From: Prorocentrum cordatum
Lineage: Eukaryota > Sar > Dinophyceae > Prorocentrales > Prorocentraceae
DNA: 64,000 bases
Assembly: GCA_963575745.1 (NCBI GenBank)
Contig: CAUYUJ010011270.1
Coordinates: 62,001 to 126,000, forward strand
Direction of reading: 5' to 3'
This document shows positions 50,601 to 62,223 of this stretch, piece by piece (the first letter of the stretch is position 1; each line of letters starts with the position of its first letter). The translations under genes were made by a program, and so were the position numbers. The notes beneath the pieces were generated by a model that saw only the letters and a list, made by a program, of their open reading frames with translations, was not told the origin of the DNA and did no database searches.

Positions 50601-51110
50601 CAGCATGGTGCTGCCGCTTCGCTCGCGCCGTTTGCAATCCTTCGGCAATGGTGCTCTCGCCCATCCGTGGTCGCATCCTGATCCAGGATGCGGGCACGGA
50701 TGCCCCCAGCACTGGCCACACGGTCGCCTTCAGAGCTGGCAACACCCCCCATCACACATGATGCTGCCTGTCGCGCACAACCTCCATTCCTGGTTGGGAT
50801 TGGCGCTCTCGCCCGAGCTGGCCACATCCCTGTATGGGAGTCGTGGTGCCGCCTGCGTGCTGGCCAAATCGTTCATGGAATGTGGTACTCTTTCAGCAGC
50901 GCCAGCCACATCCCTGATCGACTATTGTGATGCCGCTCCACTCGCATGGTTCCCACGGCCCTCATGGGAGAATGGTGCTCCGCCCAAGCGCCAGCCACAT
51001 CCATTTCCAAGAATTGTGCTACCGCCCCAGCGCCGGCCGCATTCGTGAGTGAGAATGGTACTCTCGTCTGAGCCTCGGCTACATCCACCTTTTGCGCGCG
51101 CCACCTCCAG
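50580..51110. repeat. Degenerate minisatellite, about 60-bp units
   Basis: Units containing GCTGGCCACATCC(C/A) and TGGTGC(T/C)(G/A)CC recur at irregular spacing of about 60-70 bases. Low identity between units. Confidence 0.55.
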
Positions 51111-51639
51111 CGCGATCCAACTGACGACAGCAAATGCCTTCCCTTCGTGCTGGGCGAGTGCCGAAACTGGCGTCCAGTTTGGACGAAACGCGTCGGGTCC
51201 GTTGCAAATCGGGGCTGCGCCAGGTTTGCCTCCCCGACGTCAGGTTCGGGGATGCATCGTAGCAATATTGCGACTACATCAACATGCTAACCGCAGGGTC
51301 AATACAACATGTAGGTGCAATAATCAAGATTAGAAGGCGAAGCGCAGCGAGCCCAAACATCTTGTGTGTATATATATATATATAGATACAAGACTGCATT
51401 GGTGCGTCGTGCTATGCACCTTGGTCCTTGAAGTTTGGCATGCTGGCGGAATGGCAGGAAGATCAAATGAACACTTTAGCGACAACTCCTTGTTGCCTTT
51501 TCCAGCCTTGCCGCTGCAATAATGTCATTCGTTTTTTCTTTCCCCATGCTTCTTTTTCCTCATTATTGCCCTGCCCTGCGAATTCTTTCCAATCCTCCTC
51601 AGCTCTTTTTGTGGAGGCTCCTCCCTGGAGAGCCTCTGG
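51111..51639. other. Spacer with short TA tract
   Basis: TA repeat at about 51368-51386. No gene recognised. Confidence 0.4.
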
Positions 51640-52170
51640 GGGCCGCACGGACGTTTTTCAAGTTTTCTTAAAGCCTTCTGGAGGCCTCCTGGGCGTCTTC
51701 TGGGGGCCTCTGAGGGCTTCCTCGGGCCACCCTGCCTCCAAACGCGGTCTCCCTGAACGACCGAGTCACGATTTGAAATGCTTCGGAGGGCGTCCTGTCG
51801 GATGGTTTTGGGGCGATTCTCGAGCCTCCCAGGCGGCCTCGGACGCCCAGAAAACCGAAGAATTGGGCATCCCCAAATTTCAAATGAAAAACTACGAGAA
51901 TCGATGTTATCTGCGTTTTGGAAGCCTCTTGGGAGTCTTCTTTGGGTCGTCTTCGGGCGTCTGGTGGGTGTCTGTGGCCTCTTGGGGCCCTCGGGGGGGC
52001 GTTCGGCCGCCCTCCTGACCGATTTGGGCCCGTTGCCTAGGCCCAGCAGGGGGTTCCAGGAGCTCTGAAACGCCTGGGGGGCCTCCTGCAGGGGCGTCCA
52101 GGGGGTCCCTGGGGCCACGGATCCGGGGGGTCCAGAGGGTCCCGGGGGCCCGGGATTCGTGGTCCCGGGA
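51640..52170. repeat. GGGGGCCTC/CTTGGG array
   Basis: Degenerate CTCTGGGGGCC/CTCCTGGGCG units with an AT-rich core (51850-51925) containing TACGAGAATCG. Confidence 0.75.
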
Positions 52171-53105
52171 AATAAAAAGCATACGACTGGGATTGCTAAA
52201 ACCACGCGTGCTACGAGCGCGCTGCGGTTCTAGTCACAGCTATACCATGGCTCTCGTTTTTGCTTGTTTCCTGCGCGATCTCCTGCATGGGGGTTTTGCG
52301 GAGCCTCTGTCCGCCTCGGCATCCTCCTCATACTCCTCTTCGTTATGTGCTTCCCTTTTTGTTCTCCTTTCCCCTCCATCTGCCCCCGCTTTGCCTCTCT
52401 GTGGTCCCTGGTCTCCTCCCATGTTCCCTCCGTGCGCCCCTCTTCCCCTGCTCCCGCTGTCCTCCTCAGCACGCGCATTCGTCTCCCCTGCCCCCCCGAT
52501 GTGGCCCTGATCCAGCATCTTGGATGTCTCGTAAGGGTCTCTCGACTGCGTCGAGGACCGTAGTGAAAACCTTTTGTGGGGCCCAAGGGGGGCCTATGTG
52601 GGCTCTCGAAGCCTCCTCTCTCCTCCTCTTCCTCCTCCTCCTCCTGCTCCTGCTCCTGCTGCTCCTCCTCCTGCTCCTCCTCCTGCTCCTGCTCCTGGTC
52701 ATGGTCCTGCTCTTGCTCTTGCTCCTCCTCCGCCTCCTCCGCCTCCGCCTCCGCCTCCGCCTCCGCCTCCGCCTCTTCCGCCTCTTCCTCCTCTTCCTCC
52801 TCTTCCTCCTCCTCCTCCTCCTCCTCCTCCTCCTCCTCTCCTCCTCCTCCTCCCTCCTCCCTCTTCCCTCCTCCCGCCTCCCTCCTCCCTCCTCCCTCCT
52901 CCTCGTCCTCCTCTTCCTCCTCTTCCCCCTCCTCCTACGGTTTCTACGGTTTCCAGCATGATGAATGTTCGAAGCGTATCGAATACAGCTTGCATGATGA
53001 TAATGTGCGGGCGGGCGGCAGCTCGCGGCAAGGCGCGAAACGGGGCCTCCTCACACCCGCCACCGCCGTATAGCGGTCGCTGCCAGACTCGCTGGAGCTG
53101 TCACC
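52171..53105. repeat. TCC-rich tracts and spacer
   Basis: 52330-52500 is pyrimidine-rich. 52610-52945 is TCC/GCC/TGC trinucleotide repeat that directly precedes the 3' side of the minus-strand LINE tail. No gene. Confidence 0.7.
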
Positions 53106-54440
53106 TCAGCCCCACTTTCGGGCACAGTCATGCTTTCGCTCGAACTCACAGTATGGGCCAAGGGGAATATAACACCCGAGAGCCTCTTGAGGGACATCCC
53201 AAGTCCTAGGGCCGACCCTCGTCCTGGCCTCAACCCCGTCCCACATACATCGAGCCAGCAAATTGCACAGCTCAGAGGGGTATTCCTTCAACGCAGCTGT
53301 TCGGAACTCCCCCTGCTCCCCACGGCCAAGGGCCTGACGATGCCGACCAGGATGGTTGCACCTCCCCCCCCACGCCGCTCGCGGACCTTTATCCCCAAAA
53401 AAGGAACGTGGACGGTCAGAAACGCAGTAGGTTTCTCATACTCGCACCCGTAAAGGCACCGGGCAACCGTCACCTTCTCGGTTCCTGGCAACGACAGGAT
53501 ATATCGAACCTCGTCCAGCAGCCACGACGAGGGAGCCTGCGGTCGCCAGTGGGCCTCGGCCGGGTGTTCCATAATGGCGGGGGTGTCGTGCCCCGCGCAC
53601 GCCACCAAGAATCTACACATGGCTCTGAGCAGAACATTGCCGAGGTCCACTTGCCTCCTTTCCCTGGCCAAACTGCTGAACCTGGCCGCGCTCCAAGTCT
53701 CACACGGGGGTCCCCCGAGCAAACCGACATCCACGAACGCCCGCACAAGTTTCAGCCAGTGCTCGATGGTATCCTCGACGCTGAAATCCCCCAGCGCTAG
53801 CGCGCTGGCCACATCCAGGCTTAGGGTCCAGACGGGCCTGTCCTGGGGAGCCTGGGTCTGGAAATGCTCGATCCACTCCTGCAGGTCCCCCATCCGACGC
53901 CTACCCGAGAAAAGGTGCAGGATAAAGTAGTACTGGAACCTACTACGCTCTGGCCGTCCTGAAAAAGCCTGGGCATCCTGCTGAACCTCCACGACGCTGG
54001 GGGGCTCGACGGGGTCGCACTCCTCAGGGTCCTGGGGCGGGATCACTGGGGTCGCCGACCTCACGGCGGGGATCAGGGCCTTCTCCTGGTAGAGGCTTCG
54101 TTGCCGAAGATCCTTGCTCTCCTGCGCGTTAAGCCTCTGAAGTTCCAGAACCTGTTTCTCCCCGATGGGTCTGAAGAGCGCCCGAATCGCCGTGAGACAC
54201 CTCGCGCTTCGGTTTCGCAAATGCTTGCCGAGCCTCATCCTAGTGCGACACTCCCATCCACAGGCGGGGCAGCACGATCCGAGCAGAAACCGATTAACCT
54301 GCCCGAGCTCAGGGTGGGCCTTAGCAACATGGATTTTCCACCCGGTCTGGCTTTGGGCGGCGTAGCCGCATTCATAGCACACATAGCCTCCAGGGGACTT
54401 GACCTTCGCAAAAGGGGGGGGGCAAGCTTCCGCCTTCGGC
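53106..54440 (-). pseudogene. LINE tail: C2H2 fingers plus methyltransferase-like domain
   Basis: Frame 53288-54382 begins within a LINE C-terminal region. Two Cys2His2-like fingers (CYECGYAAQ...HVAKAH, residues 2-22; CPACGWECR...C, 38-62), a charged linker, then a methyltransferase-like domain (150-330): ILHLFSGRRRMGD (motif-I position), LLGGPPCETWSAARF (221-235, Pro-Pro-Cys like C5 motif IV) and IMEHPAE (270-276, ENV/ENP position). A frameshift near 53300 leads into GEFRTAALKEYPSELC, the module tail (53106-53291). RT and endonuclease are absent, so this is a fragment of a larger element. The family may be catalytic or structural; unknown. Confidence 0.75.
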
Positions 54441-54915
54441 TTCCGCCGCGAGCGACCTGCGCCACTCCGTGAGTCTCAGCTGGTCTCGCCCCCAGGCAAG
54501 CGAGCTCCTCCAGCTCCTCCAGCGACTCCGTGAGTCTCAGCTGGTCTCGCTCTCAGCTCCTCCTCCTCCTCCTCCTCCTCCTCCTCCTCCTCCTCCTCCT
54601 CCATTCGCCTCATCCTCTCTTCTCCTCCTCCTCCTCCTCCTCCTGCCTCCTGCCTCCTGCCTCCTCCTCCTCCTCCTCCTCCAGTTTCGGCCCGAGAGCT
54701 TTGGGTGCGACAGCCAGCCTGTCGCGAGCTCTCCTCGGGCTGGGACCATCGCGCCTTCCGTGGAGGAGGCGTGGCATCGGCGCGCGCGCCGCCAACGCGC
54801 CAGCGCGCGCTCCCTCATCTGCGCCTGGAAGGGGGCGCGGTCGGCTCAGCTGCAGGCGCGCCTCGCCCAGTCGGCCGTCCTCCTCGACGCCCGCCACGGG
54901 TCCTCGGCGGGCTCG
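54441..54915. repeat. (TCC)n tracts between the LINE tail and LINE-3
   Basis: TCC tract at about 54552-54604 and TCC/TGCC at 54622-54683, preceded by a duplicated short segment (GTGAGTCTCAGCTGGTCTCG at about 54468 and 54529). The open frame from 54469 runs through it and gives poly-Leu/Pro, not a real N-terminus. Confidence 0.8.
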
Positions 54916-56060
54916 ATGGCGCCGTCAGGACGAGGGCGCGGCGGCGCTGGCGGGCACCAAGGCTGGTACTGCCCGTGCGAGGGCTGCGGCTACTGCAATT
55001 TCGGGGAGAGCGACACCTGCCGTGTGCTGGGGTGCAAGGGCAAGCGGTCCGCGGCGCAACGGCCCGCGGCGGTGCTGGGGGACTTCATCGCGCGGCCGCC
55101 TGCTCGAGCCCCTCGTCGCCCTGGGGCTGGCGGTGCTGGGCAGGGCGCCCCCGTGCCGCCCAGGCGGGCCCCCTGGTGGAAGCCCGGCGGGGGAGGCGCA
55201 GGAGGCGGTGCTGGAGGCGGCGCTGGAGGGGGAGGCGGCGGCGGCATCAGCGAGAAGGTGCGCTTCGAGCTGGTGCGCATGGCCGAGGAGCAGTTCGAGG
55301 TCACCGCCCAACTGCTCGACGCCAAGACCAAGAGGGAGATCCTGCAAGCCAGGCGGGTGGCGCAAGACGGGCTCGGGGACCTCTCCAGGATCAAGGGAGT
55401 CAAGGCGGCGCAGGCGCGGGCCGACGAGACGGGCTCGGGGACCTCTCCAGGATCAAGGAAGTCAAGGCGGCGCAGGTGCGGGCCGACGAGAAGGCCCAGA
55501 AGGTCAATAAGATGGAGGGCCAGCCCGAGCAGGCCAAGGCGCGCGCCCTCGCCGCCGTCACCGAGATGGCGGAGCTGGGCACGAAGCTGGAGCAGCTGCG
55601 CCGCGAGCAGGAGGAGGCGGCCGCCCAGGCCAGAGAGGCGGTGGCTGCCCGGGCCGCCAAGCAGGCCGAGGCGGAGGCCGCGGCGGCGCTGCGCACGGCG
55701 ATCGACGCGGCGCTCGCCTCCTGCGCGACCGAGGCGCCCGCGGTGGTGGCCAAGATCGGCGAGGTGCTGGGCGGGCTCCTGGCAGACCACGCCAAGACGG
55801 CAGTGCCCGCGGAGGCAACCGGCGGGCCCCCTCCGCCGCAGGCGGCCGCGGCGGCCACCAGCGCGGCTGCAGCGCCCGCGGCCCAGGCTGCTGTGCCGAT
55901 GGCCACCGAGGGCCACGTGGACCAAGCCTGGAAGGACTTCACCGCGGGGCTCGACGACCCAGACAAGAGGAAGATCGCCGAGGTGCTCATGGAGGAGCGA
56001 GCCTCGCAGGCGGCCAAGAAGGTGCGCACCGCGGAGGTGGTGGGCACGCCAGCTTCCTAG
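54916..56060 (+). pseudogene. LINE-3 ORF1: zinc-finger, coiled-coil protein
   Basis: Chosen start ATG 54916 (MAPSGRGRGG). A Cys-rich finger follows (WYCPCEGCGYCN...CRVLGC, RanBP2-like spacing), then a Gly-rich stretch and a long helical region with coiled-coil character and Ala/Glu/Lys repeats. A 62-bp tandem duplication (55367-55428 and 55429-55490) shifts the frame from 1 to 3; the frame-3 continuation ends at TAG 56060. ORF1 proteins of LINEs bind element RNA; that role is inferred from position and the finger. Confidence 0.68.
55367..55490 (+). repeat. 62-bp tandem duplication in LINE-3 ORF1
   Basis: Two nearly identical 62-bp units starting ACGGGCTCGGGGACC at 55367 and 55429. Both translate as GLGDLSRIK-like peptide but in different frames. 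Confidence 0.93.
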
Positions 56061-56070
56061 CAGTCGGGGC

Positions 56071-56890
56071 GGCAGCTGGAGGCTCTGCACCATCAGCGTC
56101 AACTCGTTCTGCAACATGGACAAGTGCTTGACGGCGCAGGAGATGCAGGACTGCGACGCAGTCCTCGTGCAGGAGACAAGGCTGCTGGAGGGCAGGAGCA
56201 GCGACGCGGAGGCGCAGCTGCGCGCGCAGGGCTGGCGGGCGAGGGGCACGCCAGCCGTGCCATCAGCTGCTGGGGGGCTTAGCTCAGGCGGCCTGATCAC
56301 TCTGGTCAGGCGGCCCCACGGGCTGGCCGAGGTAGAGGACCAGCAAGGCGCCGTGATCGTGCCAGGCAGGGCCCACATCTGTTGGGTGGCAGGTGTGCGG
56401 CGGGGAGGCCTGTTGCTGGGCAGCGTCTACCTGGGGGCGGGCGTTGGCCTCGACGCTAGCAACGTGCAGGGGCTCACGCTGCTGGCCAGGAGGCTCAAGC
56501 AGTACCAGAAGGATTTCGTCGTCGGCGGCGACTTCAACCTCGCGGAGGATGAGCTGCGCGAGGGCGGCATGCTCGCCATGTTCGACGCGGTGGTCGTCAG
56601 GCCTTCGGCCCACGCGCGCGCGTTGTCGGGCAGGGTCATCGACTTCTTCCTAGTGTCCAAGGGCGTGGCAGCGCGGGGCGTCCAGGTGGTGCCCGCCTCA
56701 CCTGTGCACCCGTACTCGCCCGTCGTGGTCGAGATCGGCGCGCTGGGGCCGAGGGCGGCCTTCAAGGTGGCGCAGGTGGTGAGGTTCTTCCCCGTGGACA
56801 GGCCCTACGGGTGCTGCGTGAAGGACCGCGCGCGCAAGTGGAGGCAGGCGCAGCTGGAGGCGCGGAGGCAGCTCAGGCCGCTCGTGGACT
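56071..56890 (+). pseudogene. LINE-3 APE-type endonuclease
   Basis: Nicks target DNA for target-primed reverse transcription. In frame 1: TISVNSFCNM (Asn motif), AVLVQETRLL (catalytic Glu), VVGGDFNLAEDE (Asp/Asn), VIDFFLVSKG and a last motif YSPVVVEI, where a His normally follows Ser-Pro. The start is unclear; Met at about 56116 is within the first motif, so the true N-terminus lies upstream without an obvious ATG in frame. The frame remains open into the next part of the element. Confidence 0.8.
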
Positions 56891-56907
56891 TCGTGGACGC
56901 GGAGGCC

Positions 56908-58180
56908 GACGGCCCCGACGCGGCGGCGGACGACGCCTTCTCGGACGCGGAGGCGGCTGCTGGCGCGGGGGGCGGCCTGGGGGCCCCAGTCCCGCAGGGG
57001 GCGGGCCACCAAGGCACAAGGACAGCATCCGCCAGTTGGCCGCATCCTGGGATACATCGCGGTAACGAGGACCCTGCCGCCTTGGGGGCCCGCGCGGAGG
57101 CCGCTGGCCAAAGCGCGCCCCCCGAGGGCCGTGGGCGCGGGCAGCCGCGGCAGCAGCTGGCTCGAAAGGATCGAGGGCACGACCAGCCGCAGCAGCAGCA
57201 GGCTCGCGGGCGGCGCGGCGGGGAGGGCGAGGCAGGGGCAGCCGCGGCAGCCAGGGGCAGAGCTGGCAGCCGCAGCGGCGGCGATCCAGGTCAAAATTCC
57301 CACGGCGACCCACGCCGAGATCCAGGCCAAAATTCCCACGGCGACCCACGCCGAGATCCAGGCAGAGCGGGCCGCGATCCAGGCCAAAATTCCCGCGGCG
57401 ACCCGCGCCGAGATCCAGGCGAAGATCTCGCAGGATGCGGCAGCGTGCCCCCGCCGCCCCCCGCCCTGGCGACCGCGGCGTCGGCCACTAGCCTGGGCCA
57501 GCACTGCAGGCAGCTGGGGGCGCAGTGGCAGGAGGCCTTGCGAGGCTGCGGGCTGCTGCGGGAGCCCGAGGGGGGGCCCGAGTGTCGGGGCGAGCAGGAC
57601 GGGCACCACCCGCCTGCCAGGCCACCTGCCGAGGCTGACGACGCAACTGCAGTAGCGAGGGTGTGTGGGGAGGCGTTTGTTCGGGAGCCAGCGCACTCAG
57701 GACCCGTGGCGGGGGCAGGGGCTGCAGCCGAGACCCAGCCGCAGGAGGCGCGGGCCCACCAAGGCCGAGAGGGCGAGAGGTGCGTGCCAGCGGGAGGCGT
57801 ACAGGGGCGACCCGAGAGCGAAGTCAAGGAGGCCCTCAGCGCAGCCGTCGGCACCTTCCCCCAGTGCGCTGAGGAGGAGTGGTTGGACGTCTACCAGCTG
57901 AGCGATGAGCGCTCCAGGTACGCTGGCAGGGCCGAGGGCTTCTCCACCAAGAAGGTCCTCAAGAGTGGGGTGCAGGACGCGAGGTCGCCGAGGCTCACCC
58001 CTGAGGCGGCGTGGATGGCCAGGGTGGCCAACGCCCTGCGGGCCGCCGCCCATGGGAGCGCGCCGCGTGCACAGCTCGAGGCACTAGAGTGCCTGCCCGT
58101 GCTCGCGGCCAGGGCGCCCCAGAGGGTCAGAGGGCAGCAGCAGGGGGCAGAGCTCGAGGAGCACAACGCGGAGGTTGAGG
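56908..58180 (+). pseudogene. LINE-3 linker with Gln/Arg-rich repeat module
   Basis: Frame 1 remains open between endonuclease and RT. 56908-57385 is a module repeated at 61672-62130. It contains 36-bp repeats (DPGQNSHGDPRR in frame 1; AEIQAKIPTATH in frame 2). Which frame is the natural one is not certain, because frame 2 gives a more helix-like repeat. 57400-58180 is charged and unassigned. Confidence 0.5.
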
Positions 58181-60400
58181 GGAACTACTGTGAGGCCCAC
58201 CTCAGCGCCGCTGCTGGCAGGTGGCTCAGATTCTTGCAACACGGCGCGGTGGCGCTGTGGGACCCGCCGGTGCTGGCGACCATAGCTGACCTCGCCAAGC
58301 AGCACGCCAGCGACCTCGCGCGCCGCGATCTCGCCGAGCGCGGGCGGAAGTTCGACGCGTGGGTGGCCGCGCAGCTCAAGGGCGGGGCGGCTGGCCTCCA
58401 CGCGGTCACCTGGGTGCCGGTAGGGTGGCAGGGCAGCCCCTGCAGCGGCGACCGCGGGCCCGCGGGCCTTGGCGCAGAGTTCGAGCAGCTCGAGGCCGAG
58501 TGGGGCAAGTTATGGAAGGTCGAGAGCGACCATGCGGACCTGCAGTGGCCGCCCGATTTGGGCGAGCGGCCTCCGCGGCCGTCGGTGGAGGAGCTGCGCC
58601 GCTGCCTGCGCCCCTTCAAGAAGGGCACCGCGGCGAGCTTCGAGGCGATCAAGCCGAGGCAGCTCCTGGAGCTCAGCGACGAGGGGCTCGAGGCGCTCAT
58701 CGACATCCTGGTGGCGGTGGAGCAGGTGGCAGAGTGGCCGCAGCTGCGCACCGAGATCGTCTCCCTGGCCAAGCGGCTGGGTGGCGTTCGGCCCGTCGCC
58801 GTCATCCACGTGCTGGCCAAGGTCCGCGGCTGCGCAAGCCGCTCGCGGACGCCTGGGAACGCAGGAACGACCGCCCCTACTTCTGGGCCTCCGGGGGCAA
58901 GGGGTGCGAGAGGGCGGTCTGGCAGCAGGCGGTCGAGTGCGAGTGGGCCTCGGCGCGAGGGCGCGAGGCTGGAGACGCCTCCAGCTGGGTCTCCGCGCTC
59001 GTGCTCCTCGACCTGCTCAAGGCATGCGAGCAGGCGCAGCACGGCCACCTGATCCGCGCGGCGGTGAAGACGGGCTTCCCGCTGTGGCAGCTCAAGCTGC
59101 AGATCAGCCTGTACAGGTCCCCGAGATGGCTGGTGCTCGACGAGGCGGTGAGCAACCCCATCAGCACCGAGCAGGCGGTGCTACCTGGCGACGGGCTCGC
59201 CACGCTCATGCTCAAGATGTTGCCGCTCGAGCCCCTCGACCGGTTGCAGGTGCTGGTGCCCTCGGTATCCCTGTCGGTCGTGGTGGACGACATCATCCTG
59301 AAGAGGGCCGGGGGCCTGCAGCGCACGGTGGCCGAGGTAGCAACGGCGGCGAGGCGCCTCAAGGAGCTTCTTGGCAACGCGGACCTGCACGTCGCCACCA
59401 AGAAGTCCAGAGCCCTCGCCAACAACCCCGAGGCGCGGCAAGAGCTGGAGAGGAGGTTGAGGAAGCCGCTGGGCGTGCAGGCCACGAGGCAGGAGCGCAA
59501 CCTGGGCGTCGACTTCAGCGGCGGCAAGAGGCTGGGCCGAGGAGTACGCGCGGGGCGGCTGCAGCAGGCCCAGCAGCGGCTGAGGAGGGTGAGGATCGTC
59601 AAGATGACGAAGGCCAGGAAGCAGGCGGCCAGGAGGATCGTGAAGACCGCCCTGCACCCGAGCATCGGCTACGGCACGGCCATCACGGGATGCGCCAGGA
59701 CCGAGCTGGATTGGGCCAGGTCTCTCACCTTCGTGGCGGCTTCCACCACCACCGCGGGCAAGTCGAGGACCCTCGCGCTGATGCTCCAGCCAGGGCTTGA
59801 CCCGGTCGTGGAGGCCACTTGCAAGCCTGTGCAGATGCTTCTCAGAGCGGTCTGGGAGGGGTGGGTGCCGCGCCACATGGTCGTCTTCTGCCTGCAGGAC
59901 GCACGCGCGGTCACGTGGGCACACGTCCAGGGCCATTGCGCCGCGACGGTGCCCTCGCTGCGCAGGATCGGCTGGGACGTCGTCTCCGCCAACAGCTGGA
60001 GGATGGATGACGGCGTCTTCCTCGCGCCGTTCGACACCTCCCCGTGGGTCGTCCTCAAGCTGGTGCGGCGCGCCATTGAGCGGTGGCAGTGGAGGCAGGT
60101 AAGCAAGGCACCAGGCTGTGCCCATTTGGCTGGAGGAGGTGTGCTGAAACCGCTCGTCAGACTCACCTCGACGGGCTGCGTCACCAGCGTGGCGGACAGG
60201 AGGGCTGGAGCCGCCGTCGGTACCCAGGTCAGGCTCACCCTGCGCGAGCGGGCGTACCTGCACTCGCTGGTCGTCAACGGGCAGTGGCCCCAGGCGCGCA
60301 AGGAGGAGAAGGGACTCGCGACCAGCGCCGATTGCCTGCGGTGCGGCGCCAGAGGCACGCTGCCCCACCGCCATTGCCAGCTGGCGCGACGTGCTGACGC
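58181..60400 (+). pseudogene. LINE-3 reverse transcriptase
   Basis: Frame 1 (to about 58830) has the RT N-terminus (LRPFKKGTAASFEAI, AVEQVAEWPQL, RLGGVRPVAVIHVLAK). The sense then moves to frame 3 (about 58830-60380): AWERRNDRPYFWASGGKGCERAV, LLDLLKACEQ, catalytic SVVVDDIILKRAG at about 59275-59310 with both Asp, then thumb and C-terminal region (KPLGVQATRQERNLGVDFSGG). A Cys/His motif (CLRCGARGTLPHRHC) sits near 60335. Frameshifts near 58830 and 60380 disable it. Confidence 0.86.
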
Positions 60401-61640
60401 TCCCGAGGGACATCGCGGGGCTCAGGACGAGGAGCCACCAGCCCGAGGTCAGGCTGTTGCTGGAAAGGTGCCTGTGGCCCACGGCGCCAGGGCTGCGCAG
60501 GCCGCAGGCCAGTGACCAGGTCTGCTGGCGCGGCAACCACGGAGGAGGGGTGCTCCCTGGCGGCGAGTTCTTGGACGGCTCCGCGTTCGAGGCCGACTTC
60601 GACGGCTTCACCTCGATTGGCTGGAGTGTGGTCGCCCTCCAGGCTGACGCCGACCGCTACCTGGCCTCCGTCGCGGGGCAGCTGGACGGCGGCTACGTCG
60701 ACGTCAACGGGGGCGAGCTCATGGCGGTCATCATGGCGCTGAGGTTCAGCCTGGGCGGCGTCACCCTCGTCGTCGACTCCAAGTACGTGCGCGACGGCTT
60801 CTACAAGGCAGGGCGTTCGACCACCACCGCGTACGGGTACTCCTGGGCGCACTTGTGGCGGCAGGCGTGGGTCCTCATGGACGAGAAGGGCGGGCTGGGC
60901 AACGAGGTGCACGTGCGCTGGGTCCCCGCTCACCGTACGAGGCGGCAAGTCACGGACGGCGCCATCAGCTACCGCGACTGGCTGGGCAACCACTATGCGG
61001 ACCTGACCGCCAAGGCCGCGGCCGCCCAAGGCCGCGCGCCTGCAGAGGACCGCAGCAGGCTCAGTTTCGGGAGGAAGCAGGTCCAGCTCGTCGCCATGTG
61101 GTGCACCGCGGTTGGCACGTGGGTTGACGGATGCGACACCACCCACGGCAAGGAGCGACCGCAGAGGACGGCGCACGAGCGACGCGAACCAACCGCACGG
61201 ATGGCCTGCAGCTGGCGCGCGCGGCCTGGGGAAGCCCGATGGTGCGAGGTCTGCAGGTGGACCAACCGCGCTGGGGAGTGCCCTCGCAACATCATCGGCG
61301 ACGCGGTGCGGGCCAACAACCTGCTCGCGCAGCGCGGCCTCGCCGCGCACGACCTCGTCGTCATTCACCCCGTGCGCGACGACGACCTGGAGAGGCGCCT
61401 GCCGCTCGTGGCCTGCACCAGGTGCGGCTACACGGGCGCCGCGCGGGCTTGCAGCTTCAGCCTGGAGTGCAAGTCGCCGCGTTCGGCTGCGGGCAGCGCA
61501 GCCATCGCGCGCATGCGGGCTGGCCTGGCGCCGAAGATCGCGAATGGCGTGGCAGTCGTCATGCGACGCCTCGGCAGCGACGCGGAGACGGCCGAGGACA
61601 TGAGGTGGCGAGGGGGAGGCAGCACCGGCGGCGGAGGCGG
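60391..61640 (+). pseudogene. LINE-3 RNase H and Cys-rich C-terminus
   Basis: Frame 1. RNase HI-type motifs: FLDGSAFEADFDGF (first Asp), GGELMAVIMALRF (Glu), LVVDSKYVRDG (Asp) and VRWVPAHRTRR with NHYADLTAK (His and last Asp), covering about 60570-61020. A Cys-rich tail follows (CSWRARPGEARWCEVC, CTRCGYTGAARACSF). The catalytic set looks complete; the domain is separated from RT only by a frameshift near 60380. Confidence 0.84.
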
Positions 61641-62148
61641 CAGCCCCAACCGGCGGGGCGGCGGCGCCGACGGCTCCGATGCGGCGGCGGATGACGCCTT
61701 CTCGGACGCGGAGGCGGCAGCTGGCGTGGGGGGCAGCCTGGGGGGCCCAGTCCCGCTGGGAGCGGGCCCCCAAGGCACAAGGACGGAATCCGCCAGTTGG
61801 CCGCAGCCTGGGAGAAATTGCTGTGGCCCTGCTGCCTCGATGGATGGCGCGGAGGCCGCTGGCGGAAGCGCGCGCCCCACAGGCCGTGAGCACGGGCAGC
61901 CGCAGCAGCAGCTGGCTCGAGAGGATCGAGGGCGCGACCAGCTGCAGCAGCAGCAGGCTCGCGGGCGGCGTGGCGGGGAGGACGAGGCAGGAGCAGCCGC
62001 GGCAGCCAGGGGCAGAGCTGGCAGCAGCAGCGGCGGCGATCCAGGCCAAAATTCCCACGGCGACCCGCGCCGAGATCCAGGCCATAATTCCCGCGGCGAC
62101 CCACGCCGAGATCCACGCAGAGCGGGCCGCGGTCCAGGGCGCGCTCAA

Positions 62149-62223
<75 letters not shown>

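Noticed and set aside
49258-51048. ORFs up to 481 codons on both strands
   Set aside because: TCC repeats give Leu/Pro/Ser or Glu/Arg homopolymers; no stable frame across the duplicated unit.
54469-54915. Upstream start for LINE-3 ORF1
   Set aside because: The open frame from 54469 crosses TCC repeats; the first sensible start before the zinc finger is 54916.
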